Shown: one piece after another, positions 26,401-34,892 of the stretch
How positions within the stretch are numbered: the stretch's first letter is position 1
How the letters are laid out: every line of letters starts with the position of its first letter
Source of the DNA: an uncultured Flavobacterium sp.
GTDB taxonomy: Bacteria; Bacteroidota; Bacteroidia; Flavobacteriales; Flavobacteriaceae
Reading direction: 5' to 3'
DNA: 64,000 bases
Assembly (NCBI GenBank): GCA_913061465.1
Contig: CAJXSU010000004.1
Coordinates: 1 to 64,000, forward strand
Position numbers and translations under genes: made by a program
Notes under the pieces: generated by a model
Database searches by the model: none
What the model was told of the DNA's origin: nothing
Seen by the model: only the letters and a program-made list of their open reading frames with translations

Positions 26401-26540
26401 CAAATATAAGACTGTATTTAACAGGATTAAATTTATTTCATTTTTCAAAATTTGATTTATGGGATCCAGAATTAGCAGGTAATGGTCTTGGTTATCCACT
26501 ACAAAGAGTTATAAACGTTGGTGCCCAAGTAAAATTTTAA
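23424..26540 (+). CDS. SusC/RagA-type TonB-dependent outer-membrane transporter
   Basis: A 1038-aa protein with a signal peptide (about 1-26). It has the carboxypeptidase-D-like N-terminal extension (VSGEVVDDKGDALPGVSIIV, then DFDGNYVI and FSYLGFETQ), the plug (about 110-235: LAGKISGLISYQRSGEPGQD, FIRGVTTFGFNNSPLILLDG, SLYGARGANGVVLVTTKEGK), and a large barrel ending in ...VINVGAQVKF with terminal Phe, as in the family. It imports oligosaccharides into the periplasm with TonB energy and SusD as the lid. The plug signature of this protein family is complete and the length is normal. The susD start lies ten bases after its stop codon. Confidence 0.95.
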   Translation: MNKSTVLFLKIVPFLFLFIPSILFSQTVIVSGEVVDDKGDALPGVSIIVEGTTNGAETDFDGNYVININTPNAVLIFSYLGFETQKIKISDQKKINVILKESSDQLDEIRIVAFSKQKKNSVIGSMTSIKASELKQPTSNITNALAGKISGLISYQRSGEPGQDNAAFFIRGVTTFGFNNSPLILLDGLQITTSDLARIEPDNIATFSIMKDATATSLYGARGANGVVLVTTKEGKKGKAKVSVRFESAFSSPSKINSFLGAVDYMELYNRAQRMRDQSAILLYSKPKIEGTLNGLNPNLYPDVDWYNELFNDVALNKRLNVNINGGGEVAQYYLSVSNSNEKGLLKIDPLNNFNNNIDINRSNLRANININLTKTTKVAAKFYSLFERYNGPIVSASDIFRQVAQANPANFPKVFEADEASANFNHTLFGNKGNGGFANPYAESVRGFKDRFSNTTLAQFQINQDLGFITDGLKLRALASVRTYSENQNERSFTPFYYGISEVETSEGIINSLYQIQEGTEFLNNPLVNNYGNSNFYYEAVLEYNKTLNEKHDFSGLLVSYFQESLNTISGNTAFSTLPSRNMGISGRASYNYDARYFSEFNFGYNGSEKFAEKNRFGFFPSVGFGWIASNETFFKENMPSVNLLKLKYTYGLVGNDGISGPSDRFFYLSEVNLNNGGTGYSFGTNYNNYYNGYIINRYANENVTWEVATKSNIGLELGLFNKVSIQADYFTEHRRNIYMEREYIPETSGLTAVISSNIGEVKAKGIDFSIDYNHAFSGDFYITARGNFTYATNKILVNGEPQFQNQNLSRIGYPVNQQWGYVAERLFIDQEDIDNSPEQFNGFSTTNSYLPGDIKYTDINNDGVINENDQVPIGKPTVPEIVYGFGISAVYKNLDFSIFMQGSARSSFFINPNDISPFVNERNALSIIANNHWSEDNPDPNAFWPRLSTYEIQNNQKTSTWWLRDGDFLRLKSLEIGYTIPENWGSIFSTANIRLYLTGLNLFHFSKFDLWDPELAGNGLGYPLQRVINVGAQVKF

Positions 26541-26550
26541 TAAGTAACAA

Positions 26551-28470
26551 ATGAAAATTAAAAACAAACACATCGCAATTTTATTAGGTAGTATTTTTAT
26601 TTTTACTAGTTGTGAAGATTATTTGGATATAGTTCCAGACGGTACACAAGAATTGAGTCTACTCTTTAATAGAAAAGAAACAGCTTATAATGCTTTAGCT
26701 AATAGTTATAGTTATTTACCTCAAAGTGATGGAACTTATGCTAGTTATGTTTTAGCTAGCGACGAAGTTGCTGTTCCGATATCAAAAGAGCCAAATTCTA
26801 TAAAGTTAATGAAAGGTCAGCAAAACATTTCATCTCCTTTAATGGGGTATTGGTCTGGTTTCTCTGCGAATGGAAGAGGTCAAGGGTCTCTATGGGAAGG
26901 GATTCGAAGTTGTAATACCCTCATAGATAACATTGATTTGGTGGTAGATATGACTCAAGAAGAAAAAAATCAATGGAAAGCCGAAGCTAGCTTTTTAAAG
27001 GCATATTATCATTTTTTATTAGTCAGTAACTATGGACCAATTCCTATAGTAGATGTTAATTTACCAATTAGTGCCTCTGATGAAGAAGTCAGACTAGATA
27101 GAAAATCAGTAGATGAATGTTTCACCTACATAGTTGAAACCATCGATAATGCAATTAATGATTTACCTGAAAGAGTTATTGGAAATAATGATTTGGGAAG
27201 AATTGATCAAGTAATTGCAAAATCTATTAAATCAAAAGTTTTATTATTTAGTGCAAGCCCATTATTTAATGGTAATACTCAATTTTATGCTGGATTTGTT
27301 AATGCTGATGGTCAAAATTACTTTAATCAAAGTTATGATGAATCTAAGTGGGAATTTGCAGCCATTGCTGCAAAAGAAGCATTTGAAGCAGCGATTGCTC
27401 AGGGAACATCTATGTATTATTTTACCGATACTCCCCCTAGTTTTGATACTAATAATTTTCAGTACCAATTAATAAGAGATCAGTACAATAGTAGGTATGT
27501 TGTTACAGATCCATGGAATTCAGAACTTATATGGGGAAATTCTAGCCCGGTATCTAACGGTCAATATTGGCAGATACAATCACCAGCCATGATGAAAAGC
27601 CCTGCATCTTCATCTGTAGAAGCTGCATGGCAATGGTTAGCTCCAAGTGTTCGAATGGCTGAAACCTATTATACCAAAAATGGTCTTCCTATTGATGAAG
27701 ATTTATCTTTTGATTTTACAAATAGATTTGAACCAACAACAATTGCTTTTAATCAAAGATTTTATGCTCAATTTGCACAAAGAACAGCCAAGCTAAATTT
27801 AAATAGAGAGCCTCGTTTTTATGCATCTATTGGTTTTGATAGAGGAGTAAACAGAACTTGGGGTAGTATTTGGAATTTAAAAATGCGAAAAGGAGAAATT
27901 CATGGAAGAATAGCTAACACATCTGATTACTTAGTAACTGGCTACGCATTAAAGAAATTAGTTCACCAAGATTCTGAGGGAGATGCTTATAATAAATCTA
28001 TCACTTATCCATGGCCAATAATCAGATTAAGTGAGTTGTATTTGAACTATGCTGAAGCATTAAACGAATTTAGTGGTCCATCATCTGAGGTTTACGACGC
28101 TCTTAATATTATAAGAGATAGAGCGGGTATTCCATCGGTTCAAGAAGCTTGGACTAATACAGCTTATGCTGCAACTCCAAATAAACATACAACAAAAGAA
28201 GGATTGAGAGAAATCATTCGTCAAGAAAGAATGATTGAATTAGCATTTGAAGGTCATCGATATTATGATATTAGAAGATGGAAATTAGCCGAGGAGTATT
28301 TTTCTACACCAATAAAGGGTTGGTCTGTAGATGAAGAATTAGAAAATAATTACTATCAAATTATGGACGTTAGTTTACGTTCTTTTTCTTCTCCCAGAGA
28401 TTATCTACAACCAATTAGTTTTGATGAAATTTCTAGAAACCCTAATTTAATTCAAAATCCAGGTTGGTAA
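26551..28470 (+). CDS. SusD/RagB-type glycan-binding lipoprotein
   Basis: A 639-aa lipoprotein with lipobox FTSC (Cys21) and the typical mature start EDYLDIVPDGTQ. N-terminal TPR-like helices follow (GSLWEGIRSCNTLIDNIDLV, KAEASFLKAYYHFLLVSNYG). The conserved C-terminal part has IRLSELYLNYAEALNEF, IRDRAGIPSV and IRQERMIELAFEGHRYYDIR. It is surface-exposed and caps the SusC channel. The protein is longer than many SusD homologues (about 500-580 aa), with extra sequence in the middle (about 230-420). It lies directly after susC. Confidence 0.95.
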   Translation: MKIKNKHIAILLGSIFIFTSCEDYLDIVPDGTQELSLLFNRKETAYNALANSYSYLPQSDGTYASYVLASDEVAVPISKEPNSIKLMKGQQNISSPLMGYWSGFSANGRGQGSLWEGIRSCNTLIDNIDLVVDMTQEEKNQWKAEASFLKAYYHFLLVSNYGPIPIVDVNLPISASDEEVRLDRKSVDECFTYIVETIDNAINDLPERVIGNNDLGRIDQVIAKSIKSKVLLFSASPLFNGNTQFYAGFVNADGQNYFNQSYDESKWEFAAIAAKEAFEAAIAQGTSMYYFTDTPPSFDTNNFQYQLIRDQYNSRYVVTDPWNSELIWGNSSPVSNGQYWQIQSPAMMKSPASSSVEAAWQWLAPSVRMAETYYTKNGLPIDEDLSFDFTNRFEPTTIAFNQRFYAQFAQRTAKLNLNREPRFYASIGFDRGVNRTWGSIWNLKMRKGEIHGRIANTSDYLVTGYALKKLVHQDSEGDAYNKSITYPWPIIRLSELYLNYAEALNEFSGPSSEVYDALNIIRDRAGIPSVQEAWTNTAYAATPNKHTTKEGLREIIRQERMIELAFEGHRYYDIRRWKLAEEYFSTPIKGWSVDEELENNYYQIMDVSLRSFSSPRDYLQPISFDEISRNPNLIQNPGW

Positions 28471-28477
28471 AAAATAT

Positions 28478-29680
28478 ATGATTATGAAAACTCAAATAAA
28501 AAAAATAATTTTTTCGATCTTTCTTATAACATTAACTTTTTCATGTTCTAAGAATGAGGATGTAGATAGTACACCTCCAGGTATATTATCTAATATTTCT
28601 GTTGTTCCAACAAATGGTGGTGGTATAATTTCTTATTCGCTTCCCTCAGATAACGATATTTCTTATGTTAGAGCTGAATATACTAATTCTCAAGGAGAAG
28701 AGGTCTTTAGAGTATCTAGTAGATATAATACCTCTCTTGAAATAAATGGATTAAATCAGACAACTTCTATTAAAGTAAGGTTGTACGTAGTTGATGAAAA
28801 TGAAAATATTTCTGATGAAGTAGAGATAGAACTCACACCGTTAGAATCATTTATTTATTTAGTTCAACAAAGTATTGAAATATCTCCAGATTTAGGAGGT
28901 GTTAAAATTACTTGGGAAAATATTGCTACAAAAACAGTTTTTGTTTATGTACATATTTTAAACGGAACTGATGAAACAATTAGAATCCTTTCCTCTGATA
29001 ATGCCGAAGAAAGTCTTTTTATTAGAGGTTTAGATGCCGTAGAAATGACATTTTCAACAAAAGTTGAGGATTTTGATGGTAATATAACTGATCTTCAGGT
29101 GGTAGGAAATTATACACCTTTATTTGAAGAAAAAATTGAAAAAAATACATGGACTTTGATAGCTTCTCAATCAATAAATGGAAATGCTTATGAGGGTAGA
29201 ACTGTTAACTTTTGGGATGATATTGTAGACACTGTAGAAACAGATTCTGACAATAGTTATTTTATTGCAACAAGAGAAAATAATGGTGGAAGTTTAAATT
29301 TCCCATTAGACATTGTTATTGATTTAAACAAAAACGTTAAAATTAAAAGGTTCAAATTATGGCAAAGAGCCTACTGGTATCAGGGTGGGGGAGTCACTTA
29401 TCATTATCAAGAGGAGAATTTAAAATCATTTAATCTTTATGCCAGTAATGATGCACAATCATGGGAATTACTTGGAGAATTTGATATTGGAGACCCAAGA
29501 GATAGTGCAGGTAATATTCCTGCATCTGCATTTCAAGAAGCTATCGATGGTCATGATTTTTCTTTAGATAATACTTCAGAGCAATTTAGATATTTAAAAA
29601 TCTCAATTACTTCAAATTATGGAAGTACAATAATAACTGTTGGATCTGAAATTACACTTTACGGTCTAGACAATTTATAA
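28478..29680 (+). CDS. SusE-position lipoprotein with DUF4959, DUF5126 and DUF5000-like domains
   Basis: A 400-aa lipoprotein with lipobox FSC (Cys23) followed by SKNEDVDSTPPG. Two fibronectin/Ig-like domains come first (about 33-118 with SYSLPSDNDISYVRAEY and about 125-215 with LGGVKITWENIA). They match the DUF4959 and DUF5126 types. A C-terminal discoidin-like, F5/8-type carbohydrate-binding domain (about 230-400: FPLDIVIDLNKNVKIKRFKL, LKSFNLYASNDAQSWELLGE) matches the DUF5000 type. It is probably a surface glycan-binding partner of SusCD. ATG codons at 28478 and 28484 are both possible. The second fits a normal MK-start signal peptide. Confidence 0.8.
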   Translation: MIMKTQIKKIIFSIFLITLTFSCSKNEDVDSTPPGILSNISVVPTNGGGIISYSLPSDNDISYVRAEYTNSQGEEVFRVSSRYNTSLEINGLNQTTSIKVRLYVVDENENISDEVEIELTPLESFIYLVQQSIEISPDLGGVKITWENIATKTVFVYVHILNGTDETIRILSSDNAEESLFIRGLDAVEMTFSTKVEDFDGNITDLQVVGNYTPLFEEKIEKNTWTLIASQSINGNAYEGRTVNFWDDIVDTVETDSDNSYFIATRENNGGSLNFPLDIVIDLNKNVKIKRFKLWQRAYWYQGGGVTYHYQEENLKSFNLYASNDAQSWELLGEFDIGDPRDSAGNIPASAFQEAIDGHDFSLDNTSEQFRYLKISITSNYGSTIITVGSEITLYGLDNL

Positions 29681-29694
29681 TATCAAAGAAATAA

Positions 29695-32391
29695 ATGACT
29701 TTTATAAAAAAACACTTTGCTGTTCTTCTTCTTTTACTTTCAATTTCATCTCAATCTCAAGGTTTAAGAACTTTAGGTAAAACCATTATAAATTCTAATG
29801 GTGATGAAGTTCTTCTCAAAGGAGTCGGTCTTGGTGGTTGGATGCTTCAAGAAGGGTATATGATGAATTCTTCAGGAGCAGCTGACACTCAACATGAGTT
29901 CATAGAGAAATTAATTCTTTTAATTGGTGAAGAAGAAACCGAAAATTTCTATAATAATTGGCGTCAAAATTTTATAACTGAACAAGACGTTAATAGTATT
30001 GCAAATCACGGATACAACAGTATTCGATTACCAATGCACTATAATTTATTTACACTACCAATAGAAGATGAACCTATAGAGGGAGAAAACACTTGGTTAG
30101 ACACTGGTTTTGATATAGTAGATGAATTGTTATCTTGGTGTGAAGCTAACCAACTATACCTCATTTTAGATTTACATGCTGCCCCCGGTGGACAGGGTAT
30201 GGATGCTGCAATTAGCGATTACGATGATACAAAACCCTCTTTATGGGAAAGTTCATTAAATCAAGACAAAACTGTTGCTTTGTGGGGAAAACTTGCCGAT
30301 AGATATAAAGACAAAGAATGGATTGGTGGATATGATTTGTTAAATGAGGTTAATTGGCCTCTTGGAACTAATGTGCTTAGAAATTTTTATTTAAGAGTTA
30401 CTAATGAAATAAGGGCTGTAGATTCTGATCACATCATTTTTATTGAAGGAAATGGTTTTGCCAATGATTTTAGTGGTCTAACTCCTCCATGGGATGCCAA
30501 CATGGTTTATAGCCCACATAAATATTGGACTTACAATGATATTTCATCTATTCAATGGGTTTTAGACATCAGAGATCAGCATAATACTCCTCTTTGGTTA
30601 GGGGAATCTGGTGAAAACTCTAATGTTTGGTTTACTGAGGCAATTAATTTGGTTGAGGATAATAATATTGGATGGGCTTGGTGGCCTTGGAAGAGAATTT
30701 CAACTATTGTATGTCCTTATTCTATAAATTCTAACTCAAATTATGAGTCTATAATAAATTATTGGAAAAATGAAGGACCCCAACCTTCTGTGGAAAATGC
30801 TATACAAGGATTAAGTCAATTAACCAATGATATCCTTATTGAGAATAATGTTTTTTACAAAGATGTTATTGATGCAGTTCTTAGACAACCTCAAGATGAG
30901 ACTCACATTCCATATGCGAATCACACAGTACCAGGAGTAGTTTATTTATCGGATTACGATCTAGGCTCAAACGGAATTGCTTATTACGATGTAGATTATG
31001 CAAATTATACGTTATCTTCAGGTGAAGATTTTCAGCCCTGGAATTCTGGCTGGTCATATAGAAATGATGGAGTTGATATTCAAACAAATTCTGATACTTC
31101 AAATAGTAATGGCTATCACGTTGGTTATACTAACAATAACGAATGGATGAAATATACCTTGAATGTTTCTGAAACAGGGTTTTATAATTTAAAACTCAGA
31201 TATGCAACACCTCAGTCTGGAGCAAAAATAAAATTTTACATAGATAATGTTGATATTGCAGGTAACGTCTCCATAGGTAATTCAGGTGGATGGACTAACT
31301 TTGTTAATCATTTTATTTATAACTCATATATCGAGGCAGGAACACATGTATTTAAAGTTAAAGTCGATGGAAATACTGAGTTTAATATGAGTAGTGTAGA
31401 ATTCACCGATTCTACAGACCAAATTCCAAATTTTGATGTACTAAGTGCAATTACAAATGATGATGAGCAATCGTTAAATATTGTTTTTAACCATCCGATA
31501 ACAAACCAGTCATTATCAAATGACTTATTTCAAGTCAAGGTTAATAATAATATAAGAACAATAGAGTCTGTAGAAGTCAATTCTGAAAATAACAGATCAG
31601 TTATCATAAATTTATCAGAGTATTTATTTTATCAGGATCAAATAAAAGTTAGTTATGATGGTTCTATTATTACTTCAGTATATAACAGTACACTTGATTC
31701 TTTTGAAGATTTATTGGTCGATAATAATCTTCAAACTAGATTTTTAATTCCTGGTAAAATTCAAGCAGAAGATTATAACTATCAATATGGATTGCAAACC
31801 GAAAACTCTTCAGATGTTGGAGGTGGCCTCAATATTGGATACACGGATGCTGGAGATTATGCAGATTACTTAGTTTATATATCTGACAGTGGTAATTATA
31901 ATTTAAACTTAAGAACTGCAGCTGCTTACAATTCAGGTAAAGTTGAGTTTTTACTTTTAAATAACAATTCAACAGCGAGTATTTCAACTTTAGATTTACC
32001 GGTTACAGGAGGTTGGCAATCTTGGCAAACAACTTCAACAGAAACTACATTAGACGCTGGTGTGTATTCTTTAAAAATGAAAGTTTTGGAATCAGGTTTC
32101 AATATTAATTGGTTTGAATTTGAATTCTTAGGATCTTTAAGTGCTGATAGTCAAATTAAAACATTTACTTCAATTTACCCTAATCCTGTTAACCAAAATT
32201 TTAAAATTCAATTTAGTAATAGTCAAGAAGTAAAAGCTTTAAAAATAATTGATATTAACGGGCGTTTGGTTAAACAATTAGACCCTAATTCATTAAACCA
32301 GTACAATATAGCTACTCTAAAATCAGGTATATATTTTTTAATTATTGAAACAAGTGAATCTCAATATCAAAAGAAATTAATTAAAAATTAA
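29695..32391 (+). CDS. GH5-family beta-glucanase with two CBM6-like modules and T9SS sorting domain
   Basis: An 898-aa protein with a signal peptide (about 1-22). The catalytic domain (about 25-380) is a GH5 (beta/alpha)8 barrel: acid/base Glu218 in YDLLNEVN and nucleophile Glu304 in WLGESGENSN, with LKGVGLGGWM at the start and WAWWPWKR near strand 8. Two CBM6-like beta-sandwiches (about 415-573 and 684-812, with NEWMKYTLNV and GDYADYLVYI) flank an Ig-like link (about 580-680). The C-terminus is a T9SS sorting domain (IYPNPVNQNFKIQF, then LKSGIYFLIIETSE). It is therefore exported to the cell surface or medium. In this cluster the expected substrate is a beta-1,3/1,6-glucan. The GH5 subfamily was not determined. 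Confidence 0.82.
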   Translation: MTFIKKHFAVLLLLLSISSQSQGLRTLGKTIINSNGDEVLLKGVGLGGWMLQEGYMMNSSGAADTQHEFIEKLILLIGEEETENFYNNWRQNFITEQDVNSIANHGYNSIRLPMHYNLFTLPIEDEPIEGENTWLDTGFDIVDELLSWCEANQLYLILDLHAAPGGQGMDAAISDYDDTKPSLWESSLNQDKTVALWGKLADRYKDKEWIGGYDLLNEVNWPLGTNVLRNFYLRVTNEIRAVDSDHIIFIEGNGFANDFSGLTPPWDANMVYSPHKYWTYNDISSIQWVLDIRDQHNTPLWLGESGENSNVWFTEAINLVEDNNIGWAWWPWKRISTIVCPYSINSNSNYESIINYWKNEGPQPSVENAIQGLSQLTNDILIENNVFYKDVIDAVLRQPQDETHIPYANHTVPGVVYLSDYDLGSNGIAYYDVDYANYTLSSGEDFQPWNSGWSYRNDGVDIQTNSDTSNSNGYHVGYTNNNEWMKYTLNVSETGFYNLKLRYATPQSGAKIKFYIDNVDIAGNVSIGNSGGWTNFVNHFIYNSYIEAGTHVFKVKVDGNTEFNMSSVEFTDSTDQIPNFDVLSAITNDDEQSLNIVFNHPITNQSLSNDLFQVKVNNNIRTIESVEVNSENNRSVIINLSEYLFYQDQIKVSYDGSIITSVYNSTLDSFEDLLVDNNLQTRFLIPGKIQAEDYNYQYGLQTENSSDVGGGLNIGYTDAGDYADYLVYISDSGNYNLNLRTAAAYNSGKVEFLLLNNNSTASISTLDLPVTGGWQSWQTTSTETTLDAGVYSLKMKVLESGFNINWFEFEFLGSLSADSQIKTFTSIYPNPVNQNFKIQFSNSQEVKALKIIDINGRLVKQLDPNSLNQYNIATLKSGIYFLIIETSESQYQKKLIKN

Positions 32392-32494
32392 TTAAATAAA
32401 TTCAAATTATGTTTTTTGCCAAATTTTCTTAAATATCACAATTTATTAATTATAAGAACCAAAATAAAAACATCAGAGTATTTATAAATTTAGA

Positions 32495-33376
32495 ATGAAT
32501 AATAAAAATTACATTATGAAAAAATCAACCTTATTTTTATTGGGGTTTATATTAGTACTTATTCTTTCAACTGCATTTAAAAATATAAATGAAAATCAGG
32601 CAAAAGTGATAGTGTCCTCTAATACATGGAAAATAGATTTTCTTGACAATTTTGATAATTTTAATGCTGATAATTGGCAAGATCAACGTATTTGGGTTAA
32701 TAATGAAACTCACTGTTATGTTCCAGATAACGAGTTTGGTACAAGAGAGGTAAGTAACGGATCTTTAAAATTGAAAGTTGTTAGAATTGATGAAAAACTT
32801 CCGTGTGACAATTTTGATAAATATGGGAAACAACATCCAGCAACTCAGTACGTATCCGGAAGAATTGCATCTAAAAACAGAAAAGAATTCATAAAAGGGA
32901 AATGGACTGCCAGATTAAGGCTCAGTAGTAATGGAGAACCTAGTATGTTTCCAGCCTGGTGGATATTAGGTGCTCAAAATAATGAACCCCCAGTCCAAGA
33001 ACCCGATGAAAATATTTGTTGGCCTTTAGCGGGTTCAGGCGAGATAGATATTTTTGAACATCATGGAGATCATCATAAAAATCATTTTACAACAGGAGCT
33101 ATTAAGAGTTTGGATAATTGTGATAAAGGAGATTGGTGGAGTTTACGTAAAGGTTTTGACGTAAAACTTAACGATTACCACGAGTATTCTGTCGAATGGG
33201 AAGGTTCAGATCTTGTTTACCGAGTAGATCAAAAAGAATTATATCGAAATATTGGAGAAGGAGACAGATATAATGAGCCAATGTTTGCAATTTTAAATTA
33301 TGCTAAAATTACAGACTCACCAATGGAAGGAGAATGGATTATGGAGGTAGATTGGGTAAAACATGAATATAGATAA
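32495..33376 (+). CDS. GH16 laminarinase-like beta-1,3-glucanase
   Basis: A 293-aa protein whose N-terminal hydrophobic segment (about 8-28) is a signal peptide or anchor. The GH16 domain fills the rest. It has the catalytic motif GEIDIFEH with nucleophile Glu183, Asp185 and acid/base Glu188. The extra residue (ExDxxE) is the beta-bulge form typical of laminarinases. The aromatic subsite motif FPAWWILG precedes it, and VEWEGSDLVYRVD is the late strand pair. It cuts beta-1,3 (or mixed 1,3/1,4) glucans internally. No lipobox or T9SS tail was found, so it is probably periplasmic. ATG at 32516 is an alternative start (MKKSTLF). Confidence 0.9.
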   Translation: MNNKNYIMKKSTLFLLGFILVLILSTAFKNINENQAKVIVSSNTWKIDFLDNFDNFNADNWQDQRIWVNNETHCYVPDNEFGTREVSNGSLKLKVVRIDEKLPCDNFDKYGKQHPATQYVSGRIASKNRKEFIKGKWTARLRLSSNGEPSMFPAWWILGAQNNEPPVQEPDENICWPLAGSGEIDIFEHHGDHHKNHFTTGAIKSLDNCDKGDWWSLRKGFDVKLNDYHEYSVEWEGSDLVYRVDQKELYRNIGEGDRYNEPMFAILNYAKITDSPMEGEWIMEVDWVKHEYR

Positions 33377-33392
33377 CAATTAACAATCATAC

Positions 33393-34874
33393 ATGAAACT
33401 AAAGAATTTTAAATTAGTATTTCTTTTATTACTTGTAACGGCATGTAAAGACTCTAATGTTGTTGAATCAACATTACAATCGAAGCCCTTAAACTCAATC
33501 GAAAAAAATTACAATAAAAAAAACCTTCAAGTTTTTGTAACTGCAAAGGATACAGACTTGAGATTAACAAAAATTAGTGAACAAACTTTTACAAATAAGG
33601 TACAACCTTTAGAGACTGAAATAGCTATTTTTGTAAATCCTAATAAAAAATTTCAAGAATATTTAGGAATAGGAGGAGCTATTACAGACGCTTCGTCTGA
33701 GGTTTTTTCAGCTCTTAATGAAACTCAACAAAATAAATTACTAAACTCTTTATATGGTAAAGGTGGTATTGGGTATAATATCATAAGGACAAGTATTCAT
33801 AGTAGTGATTTTGGTCTAGGGAGTCATACCTATATAGAAGAAGGTGATTCAGATTTAAAGACTTTTTCAATAGAAAAAGACATGAAAAAAAGAATTCCTT
33901 TTATAAAAAGAGCTATAAACTTAATTAAAGATGATTTGGTTTTTTATGCTAGCCCATGGAGCCCACCTGCTTTCATGAAAACTAATAATAACATGTTGTA
34001 TGGCGGAAAATTATTACCAGAGTATAGACAATCTTGGGCAGAGTATTACGTCAAATTTATAAAAGCATATGAGAACGAGGGGATTCCTGTATGGGGTTTA
34101 ACAATTCAAAATGAACCAATGGCTGTTCAAAGATGGGAGTCTTGTATTTATACTGCTAGTGAAGAGCGAGATTTTTTAAAAAATTATTTAGGACCAACAT
34201 TAGAAAAAGCTGGTTTAGGTGATAAGAAAATTGTTGTTTGGGATCACAATAGGGACCTTATTTCTGATAGAGCCAATACTATTTTTGAAGACCTAGAAGC
34301 TTCTAAATATGCTTGGGGAATCGGTTTCCATTGGTATGAAACCTGGACGGGAGGCCTACCAAAATATGACAATTTAAAAAATATAAATGAATCTTTTCCC
34401 TCAAAAAAAATGTTATTTACAGAGGGATGTCAGGAGGGTTTTAATTCGGAAAGGATGCATTTTTGGCCTAATGCTGAACGTTATGGTAATTCTATGATAA
34501 ATGATTTTAATAGTGGTGTAGTTGGATGGACAGACTGGAATATTTTATTAGATGAAAGAGGAGGGCCAAATCATGTGCAAAATTTTTGTTTTGCACCTAT
34601 TCATGCAGATACAAAAACAGGTGAATTAACTTTTACTCCAACATATTATTATATTGGCCACTTTTCAAAATTTATAAAGCCCGGTGCATTTCGTATAAGT
34701 ACAACTTCTAGTAGATCATCATTAGAAAGTACATCTTTTAAAAATAAAGATGGAAAAATTATAACAGTAGTGATGAATAAAACCAATGATAATATTGGGT
34801 ATAAACTTATTGTTGGCTCTAATGAAACTTTTTTAACTATTAGACCACATGCAATGCAAACATTAATTTATTAA
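33393..34874 (+). CDS. GH30-family beta-glucosidase / beta-1,6-glucanase lipoprotein
   Basis: A 493-aa lipoprotein with lipobox VTAC (Cys18). Its GH30 (beta/alpha)8 domain has YLGIGGAITDASSEVF at the start, YASPWSPPAFMKTN, the acid/base Glu241 in LTIQNEPMAV and the nucleophile Glu344 in MLFTEGC. A C-terminal beta-sandwich (SLESTSFKNKDGKIITVVMN to LTIRPHAMQTLIY) is the normal second domain of GH30. Flavobacterial PULs for laminarin commonly include a GH30 that removes beta-1,6-linked glucose branches. That is the proposed role here, inferred from context. The gene follows GH16 by 16 bases and is followed after 18 bases by the transporter gene. Confidence 0.87.
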   Translation: MKLKNFKLVFLLLLVTACKDSNVVESTLQSKPLNSIEKNYNKKNLQVFVTAKDTDLRLTKISEQTFTNKVQPLETEIAIFVNPNKKFQEYLGIGGAITDASSEVFSALNETQQNKLLNSLYGKGGIGYNIIRTSIHSSDFGLGSHTYIEEGDSDLKTFSIEKDMKKRIPFIKRAINLIKDDLVFYASPWSPPAFMKTNNNMLYGGKLLPEYRQSWAEYYVKFIKAYENEGIPVWGLTIQNEPMAVQRWESCIYTASEERDFLKNYLGPTLEKAGLGDKKIVVWDHNRDLISDRANTIFEDLEASKYAWGIGFHWYETWTGGLPKYDNLKNINESFPSKKMLFTEGCQEGFNSERMHFWPNAERYGNSMINDFNSGVVGWTDWNILLDERGGPNHVQNFCFAPIHADTKTGELTFTPTYYYIGHFSKFIKPGAFRISTTSSRSSLESTSFKNKDGKIITVVMNKTNDNIGYKLIVGSNETFLTIRPHAMQTLIY

Positions 34875-34892
34875 ATTTATAAAAAATTCATA

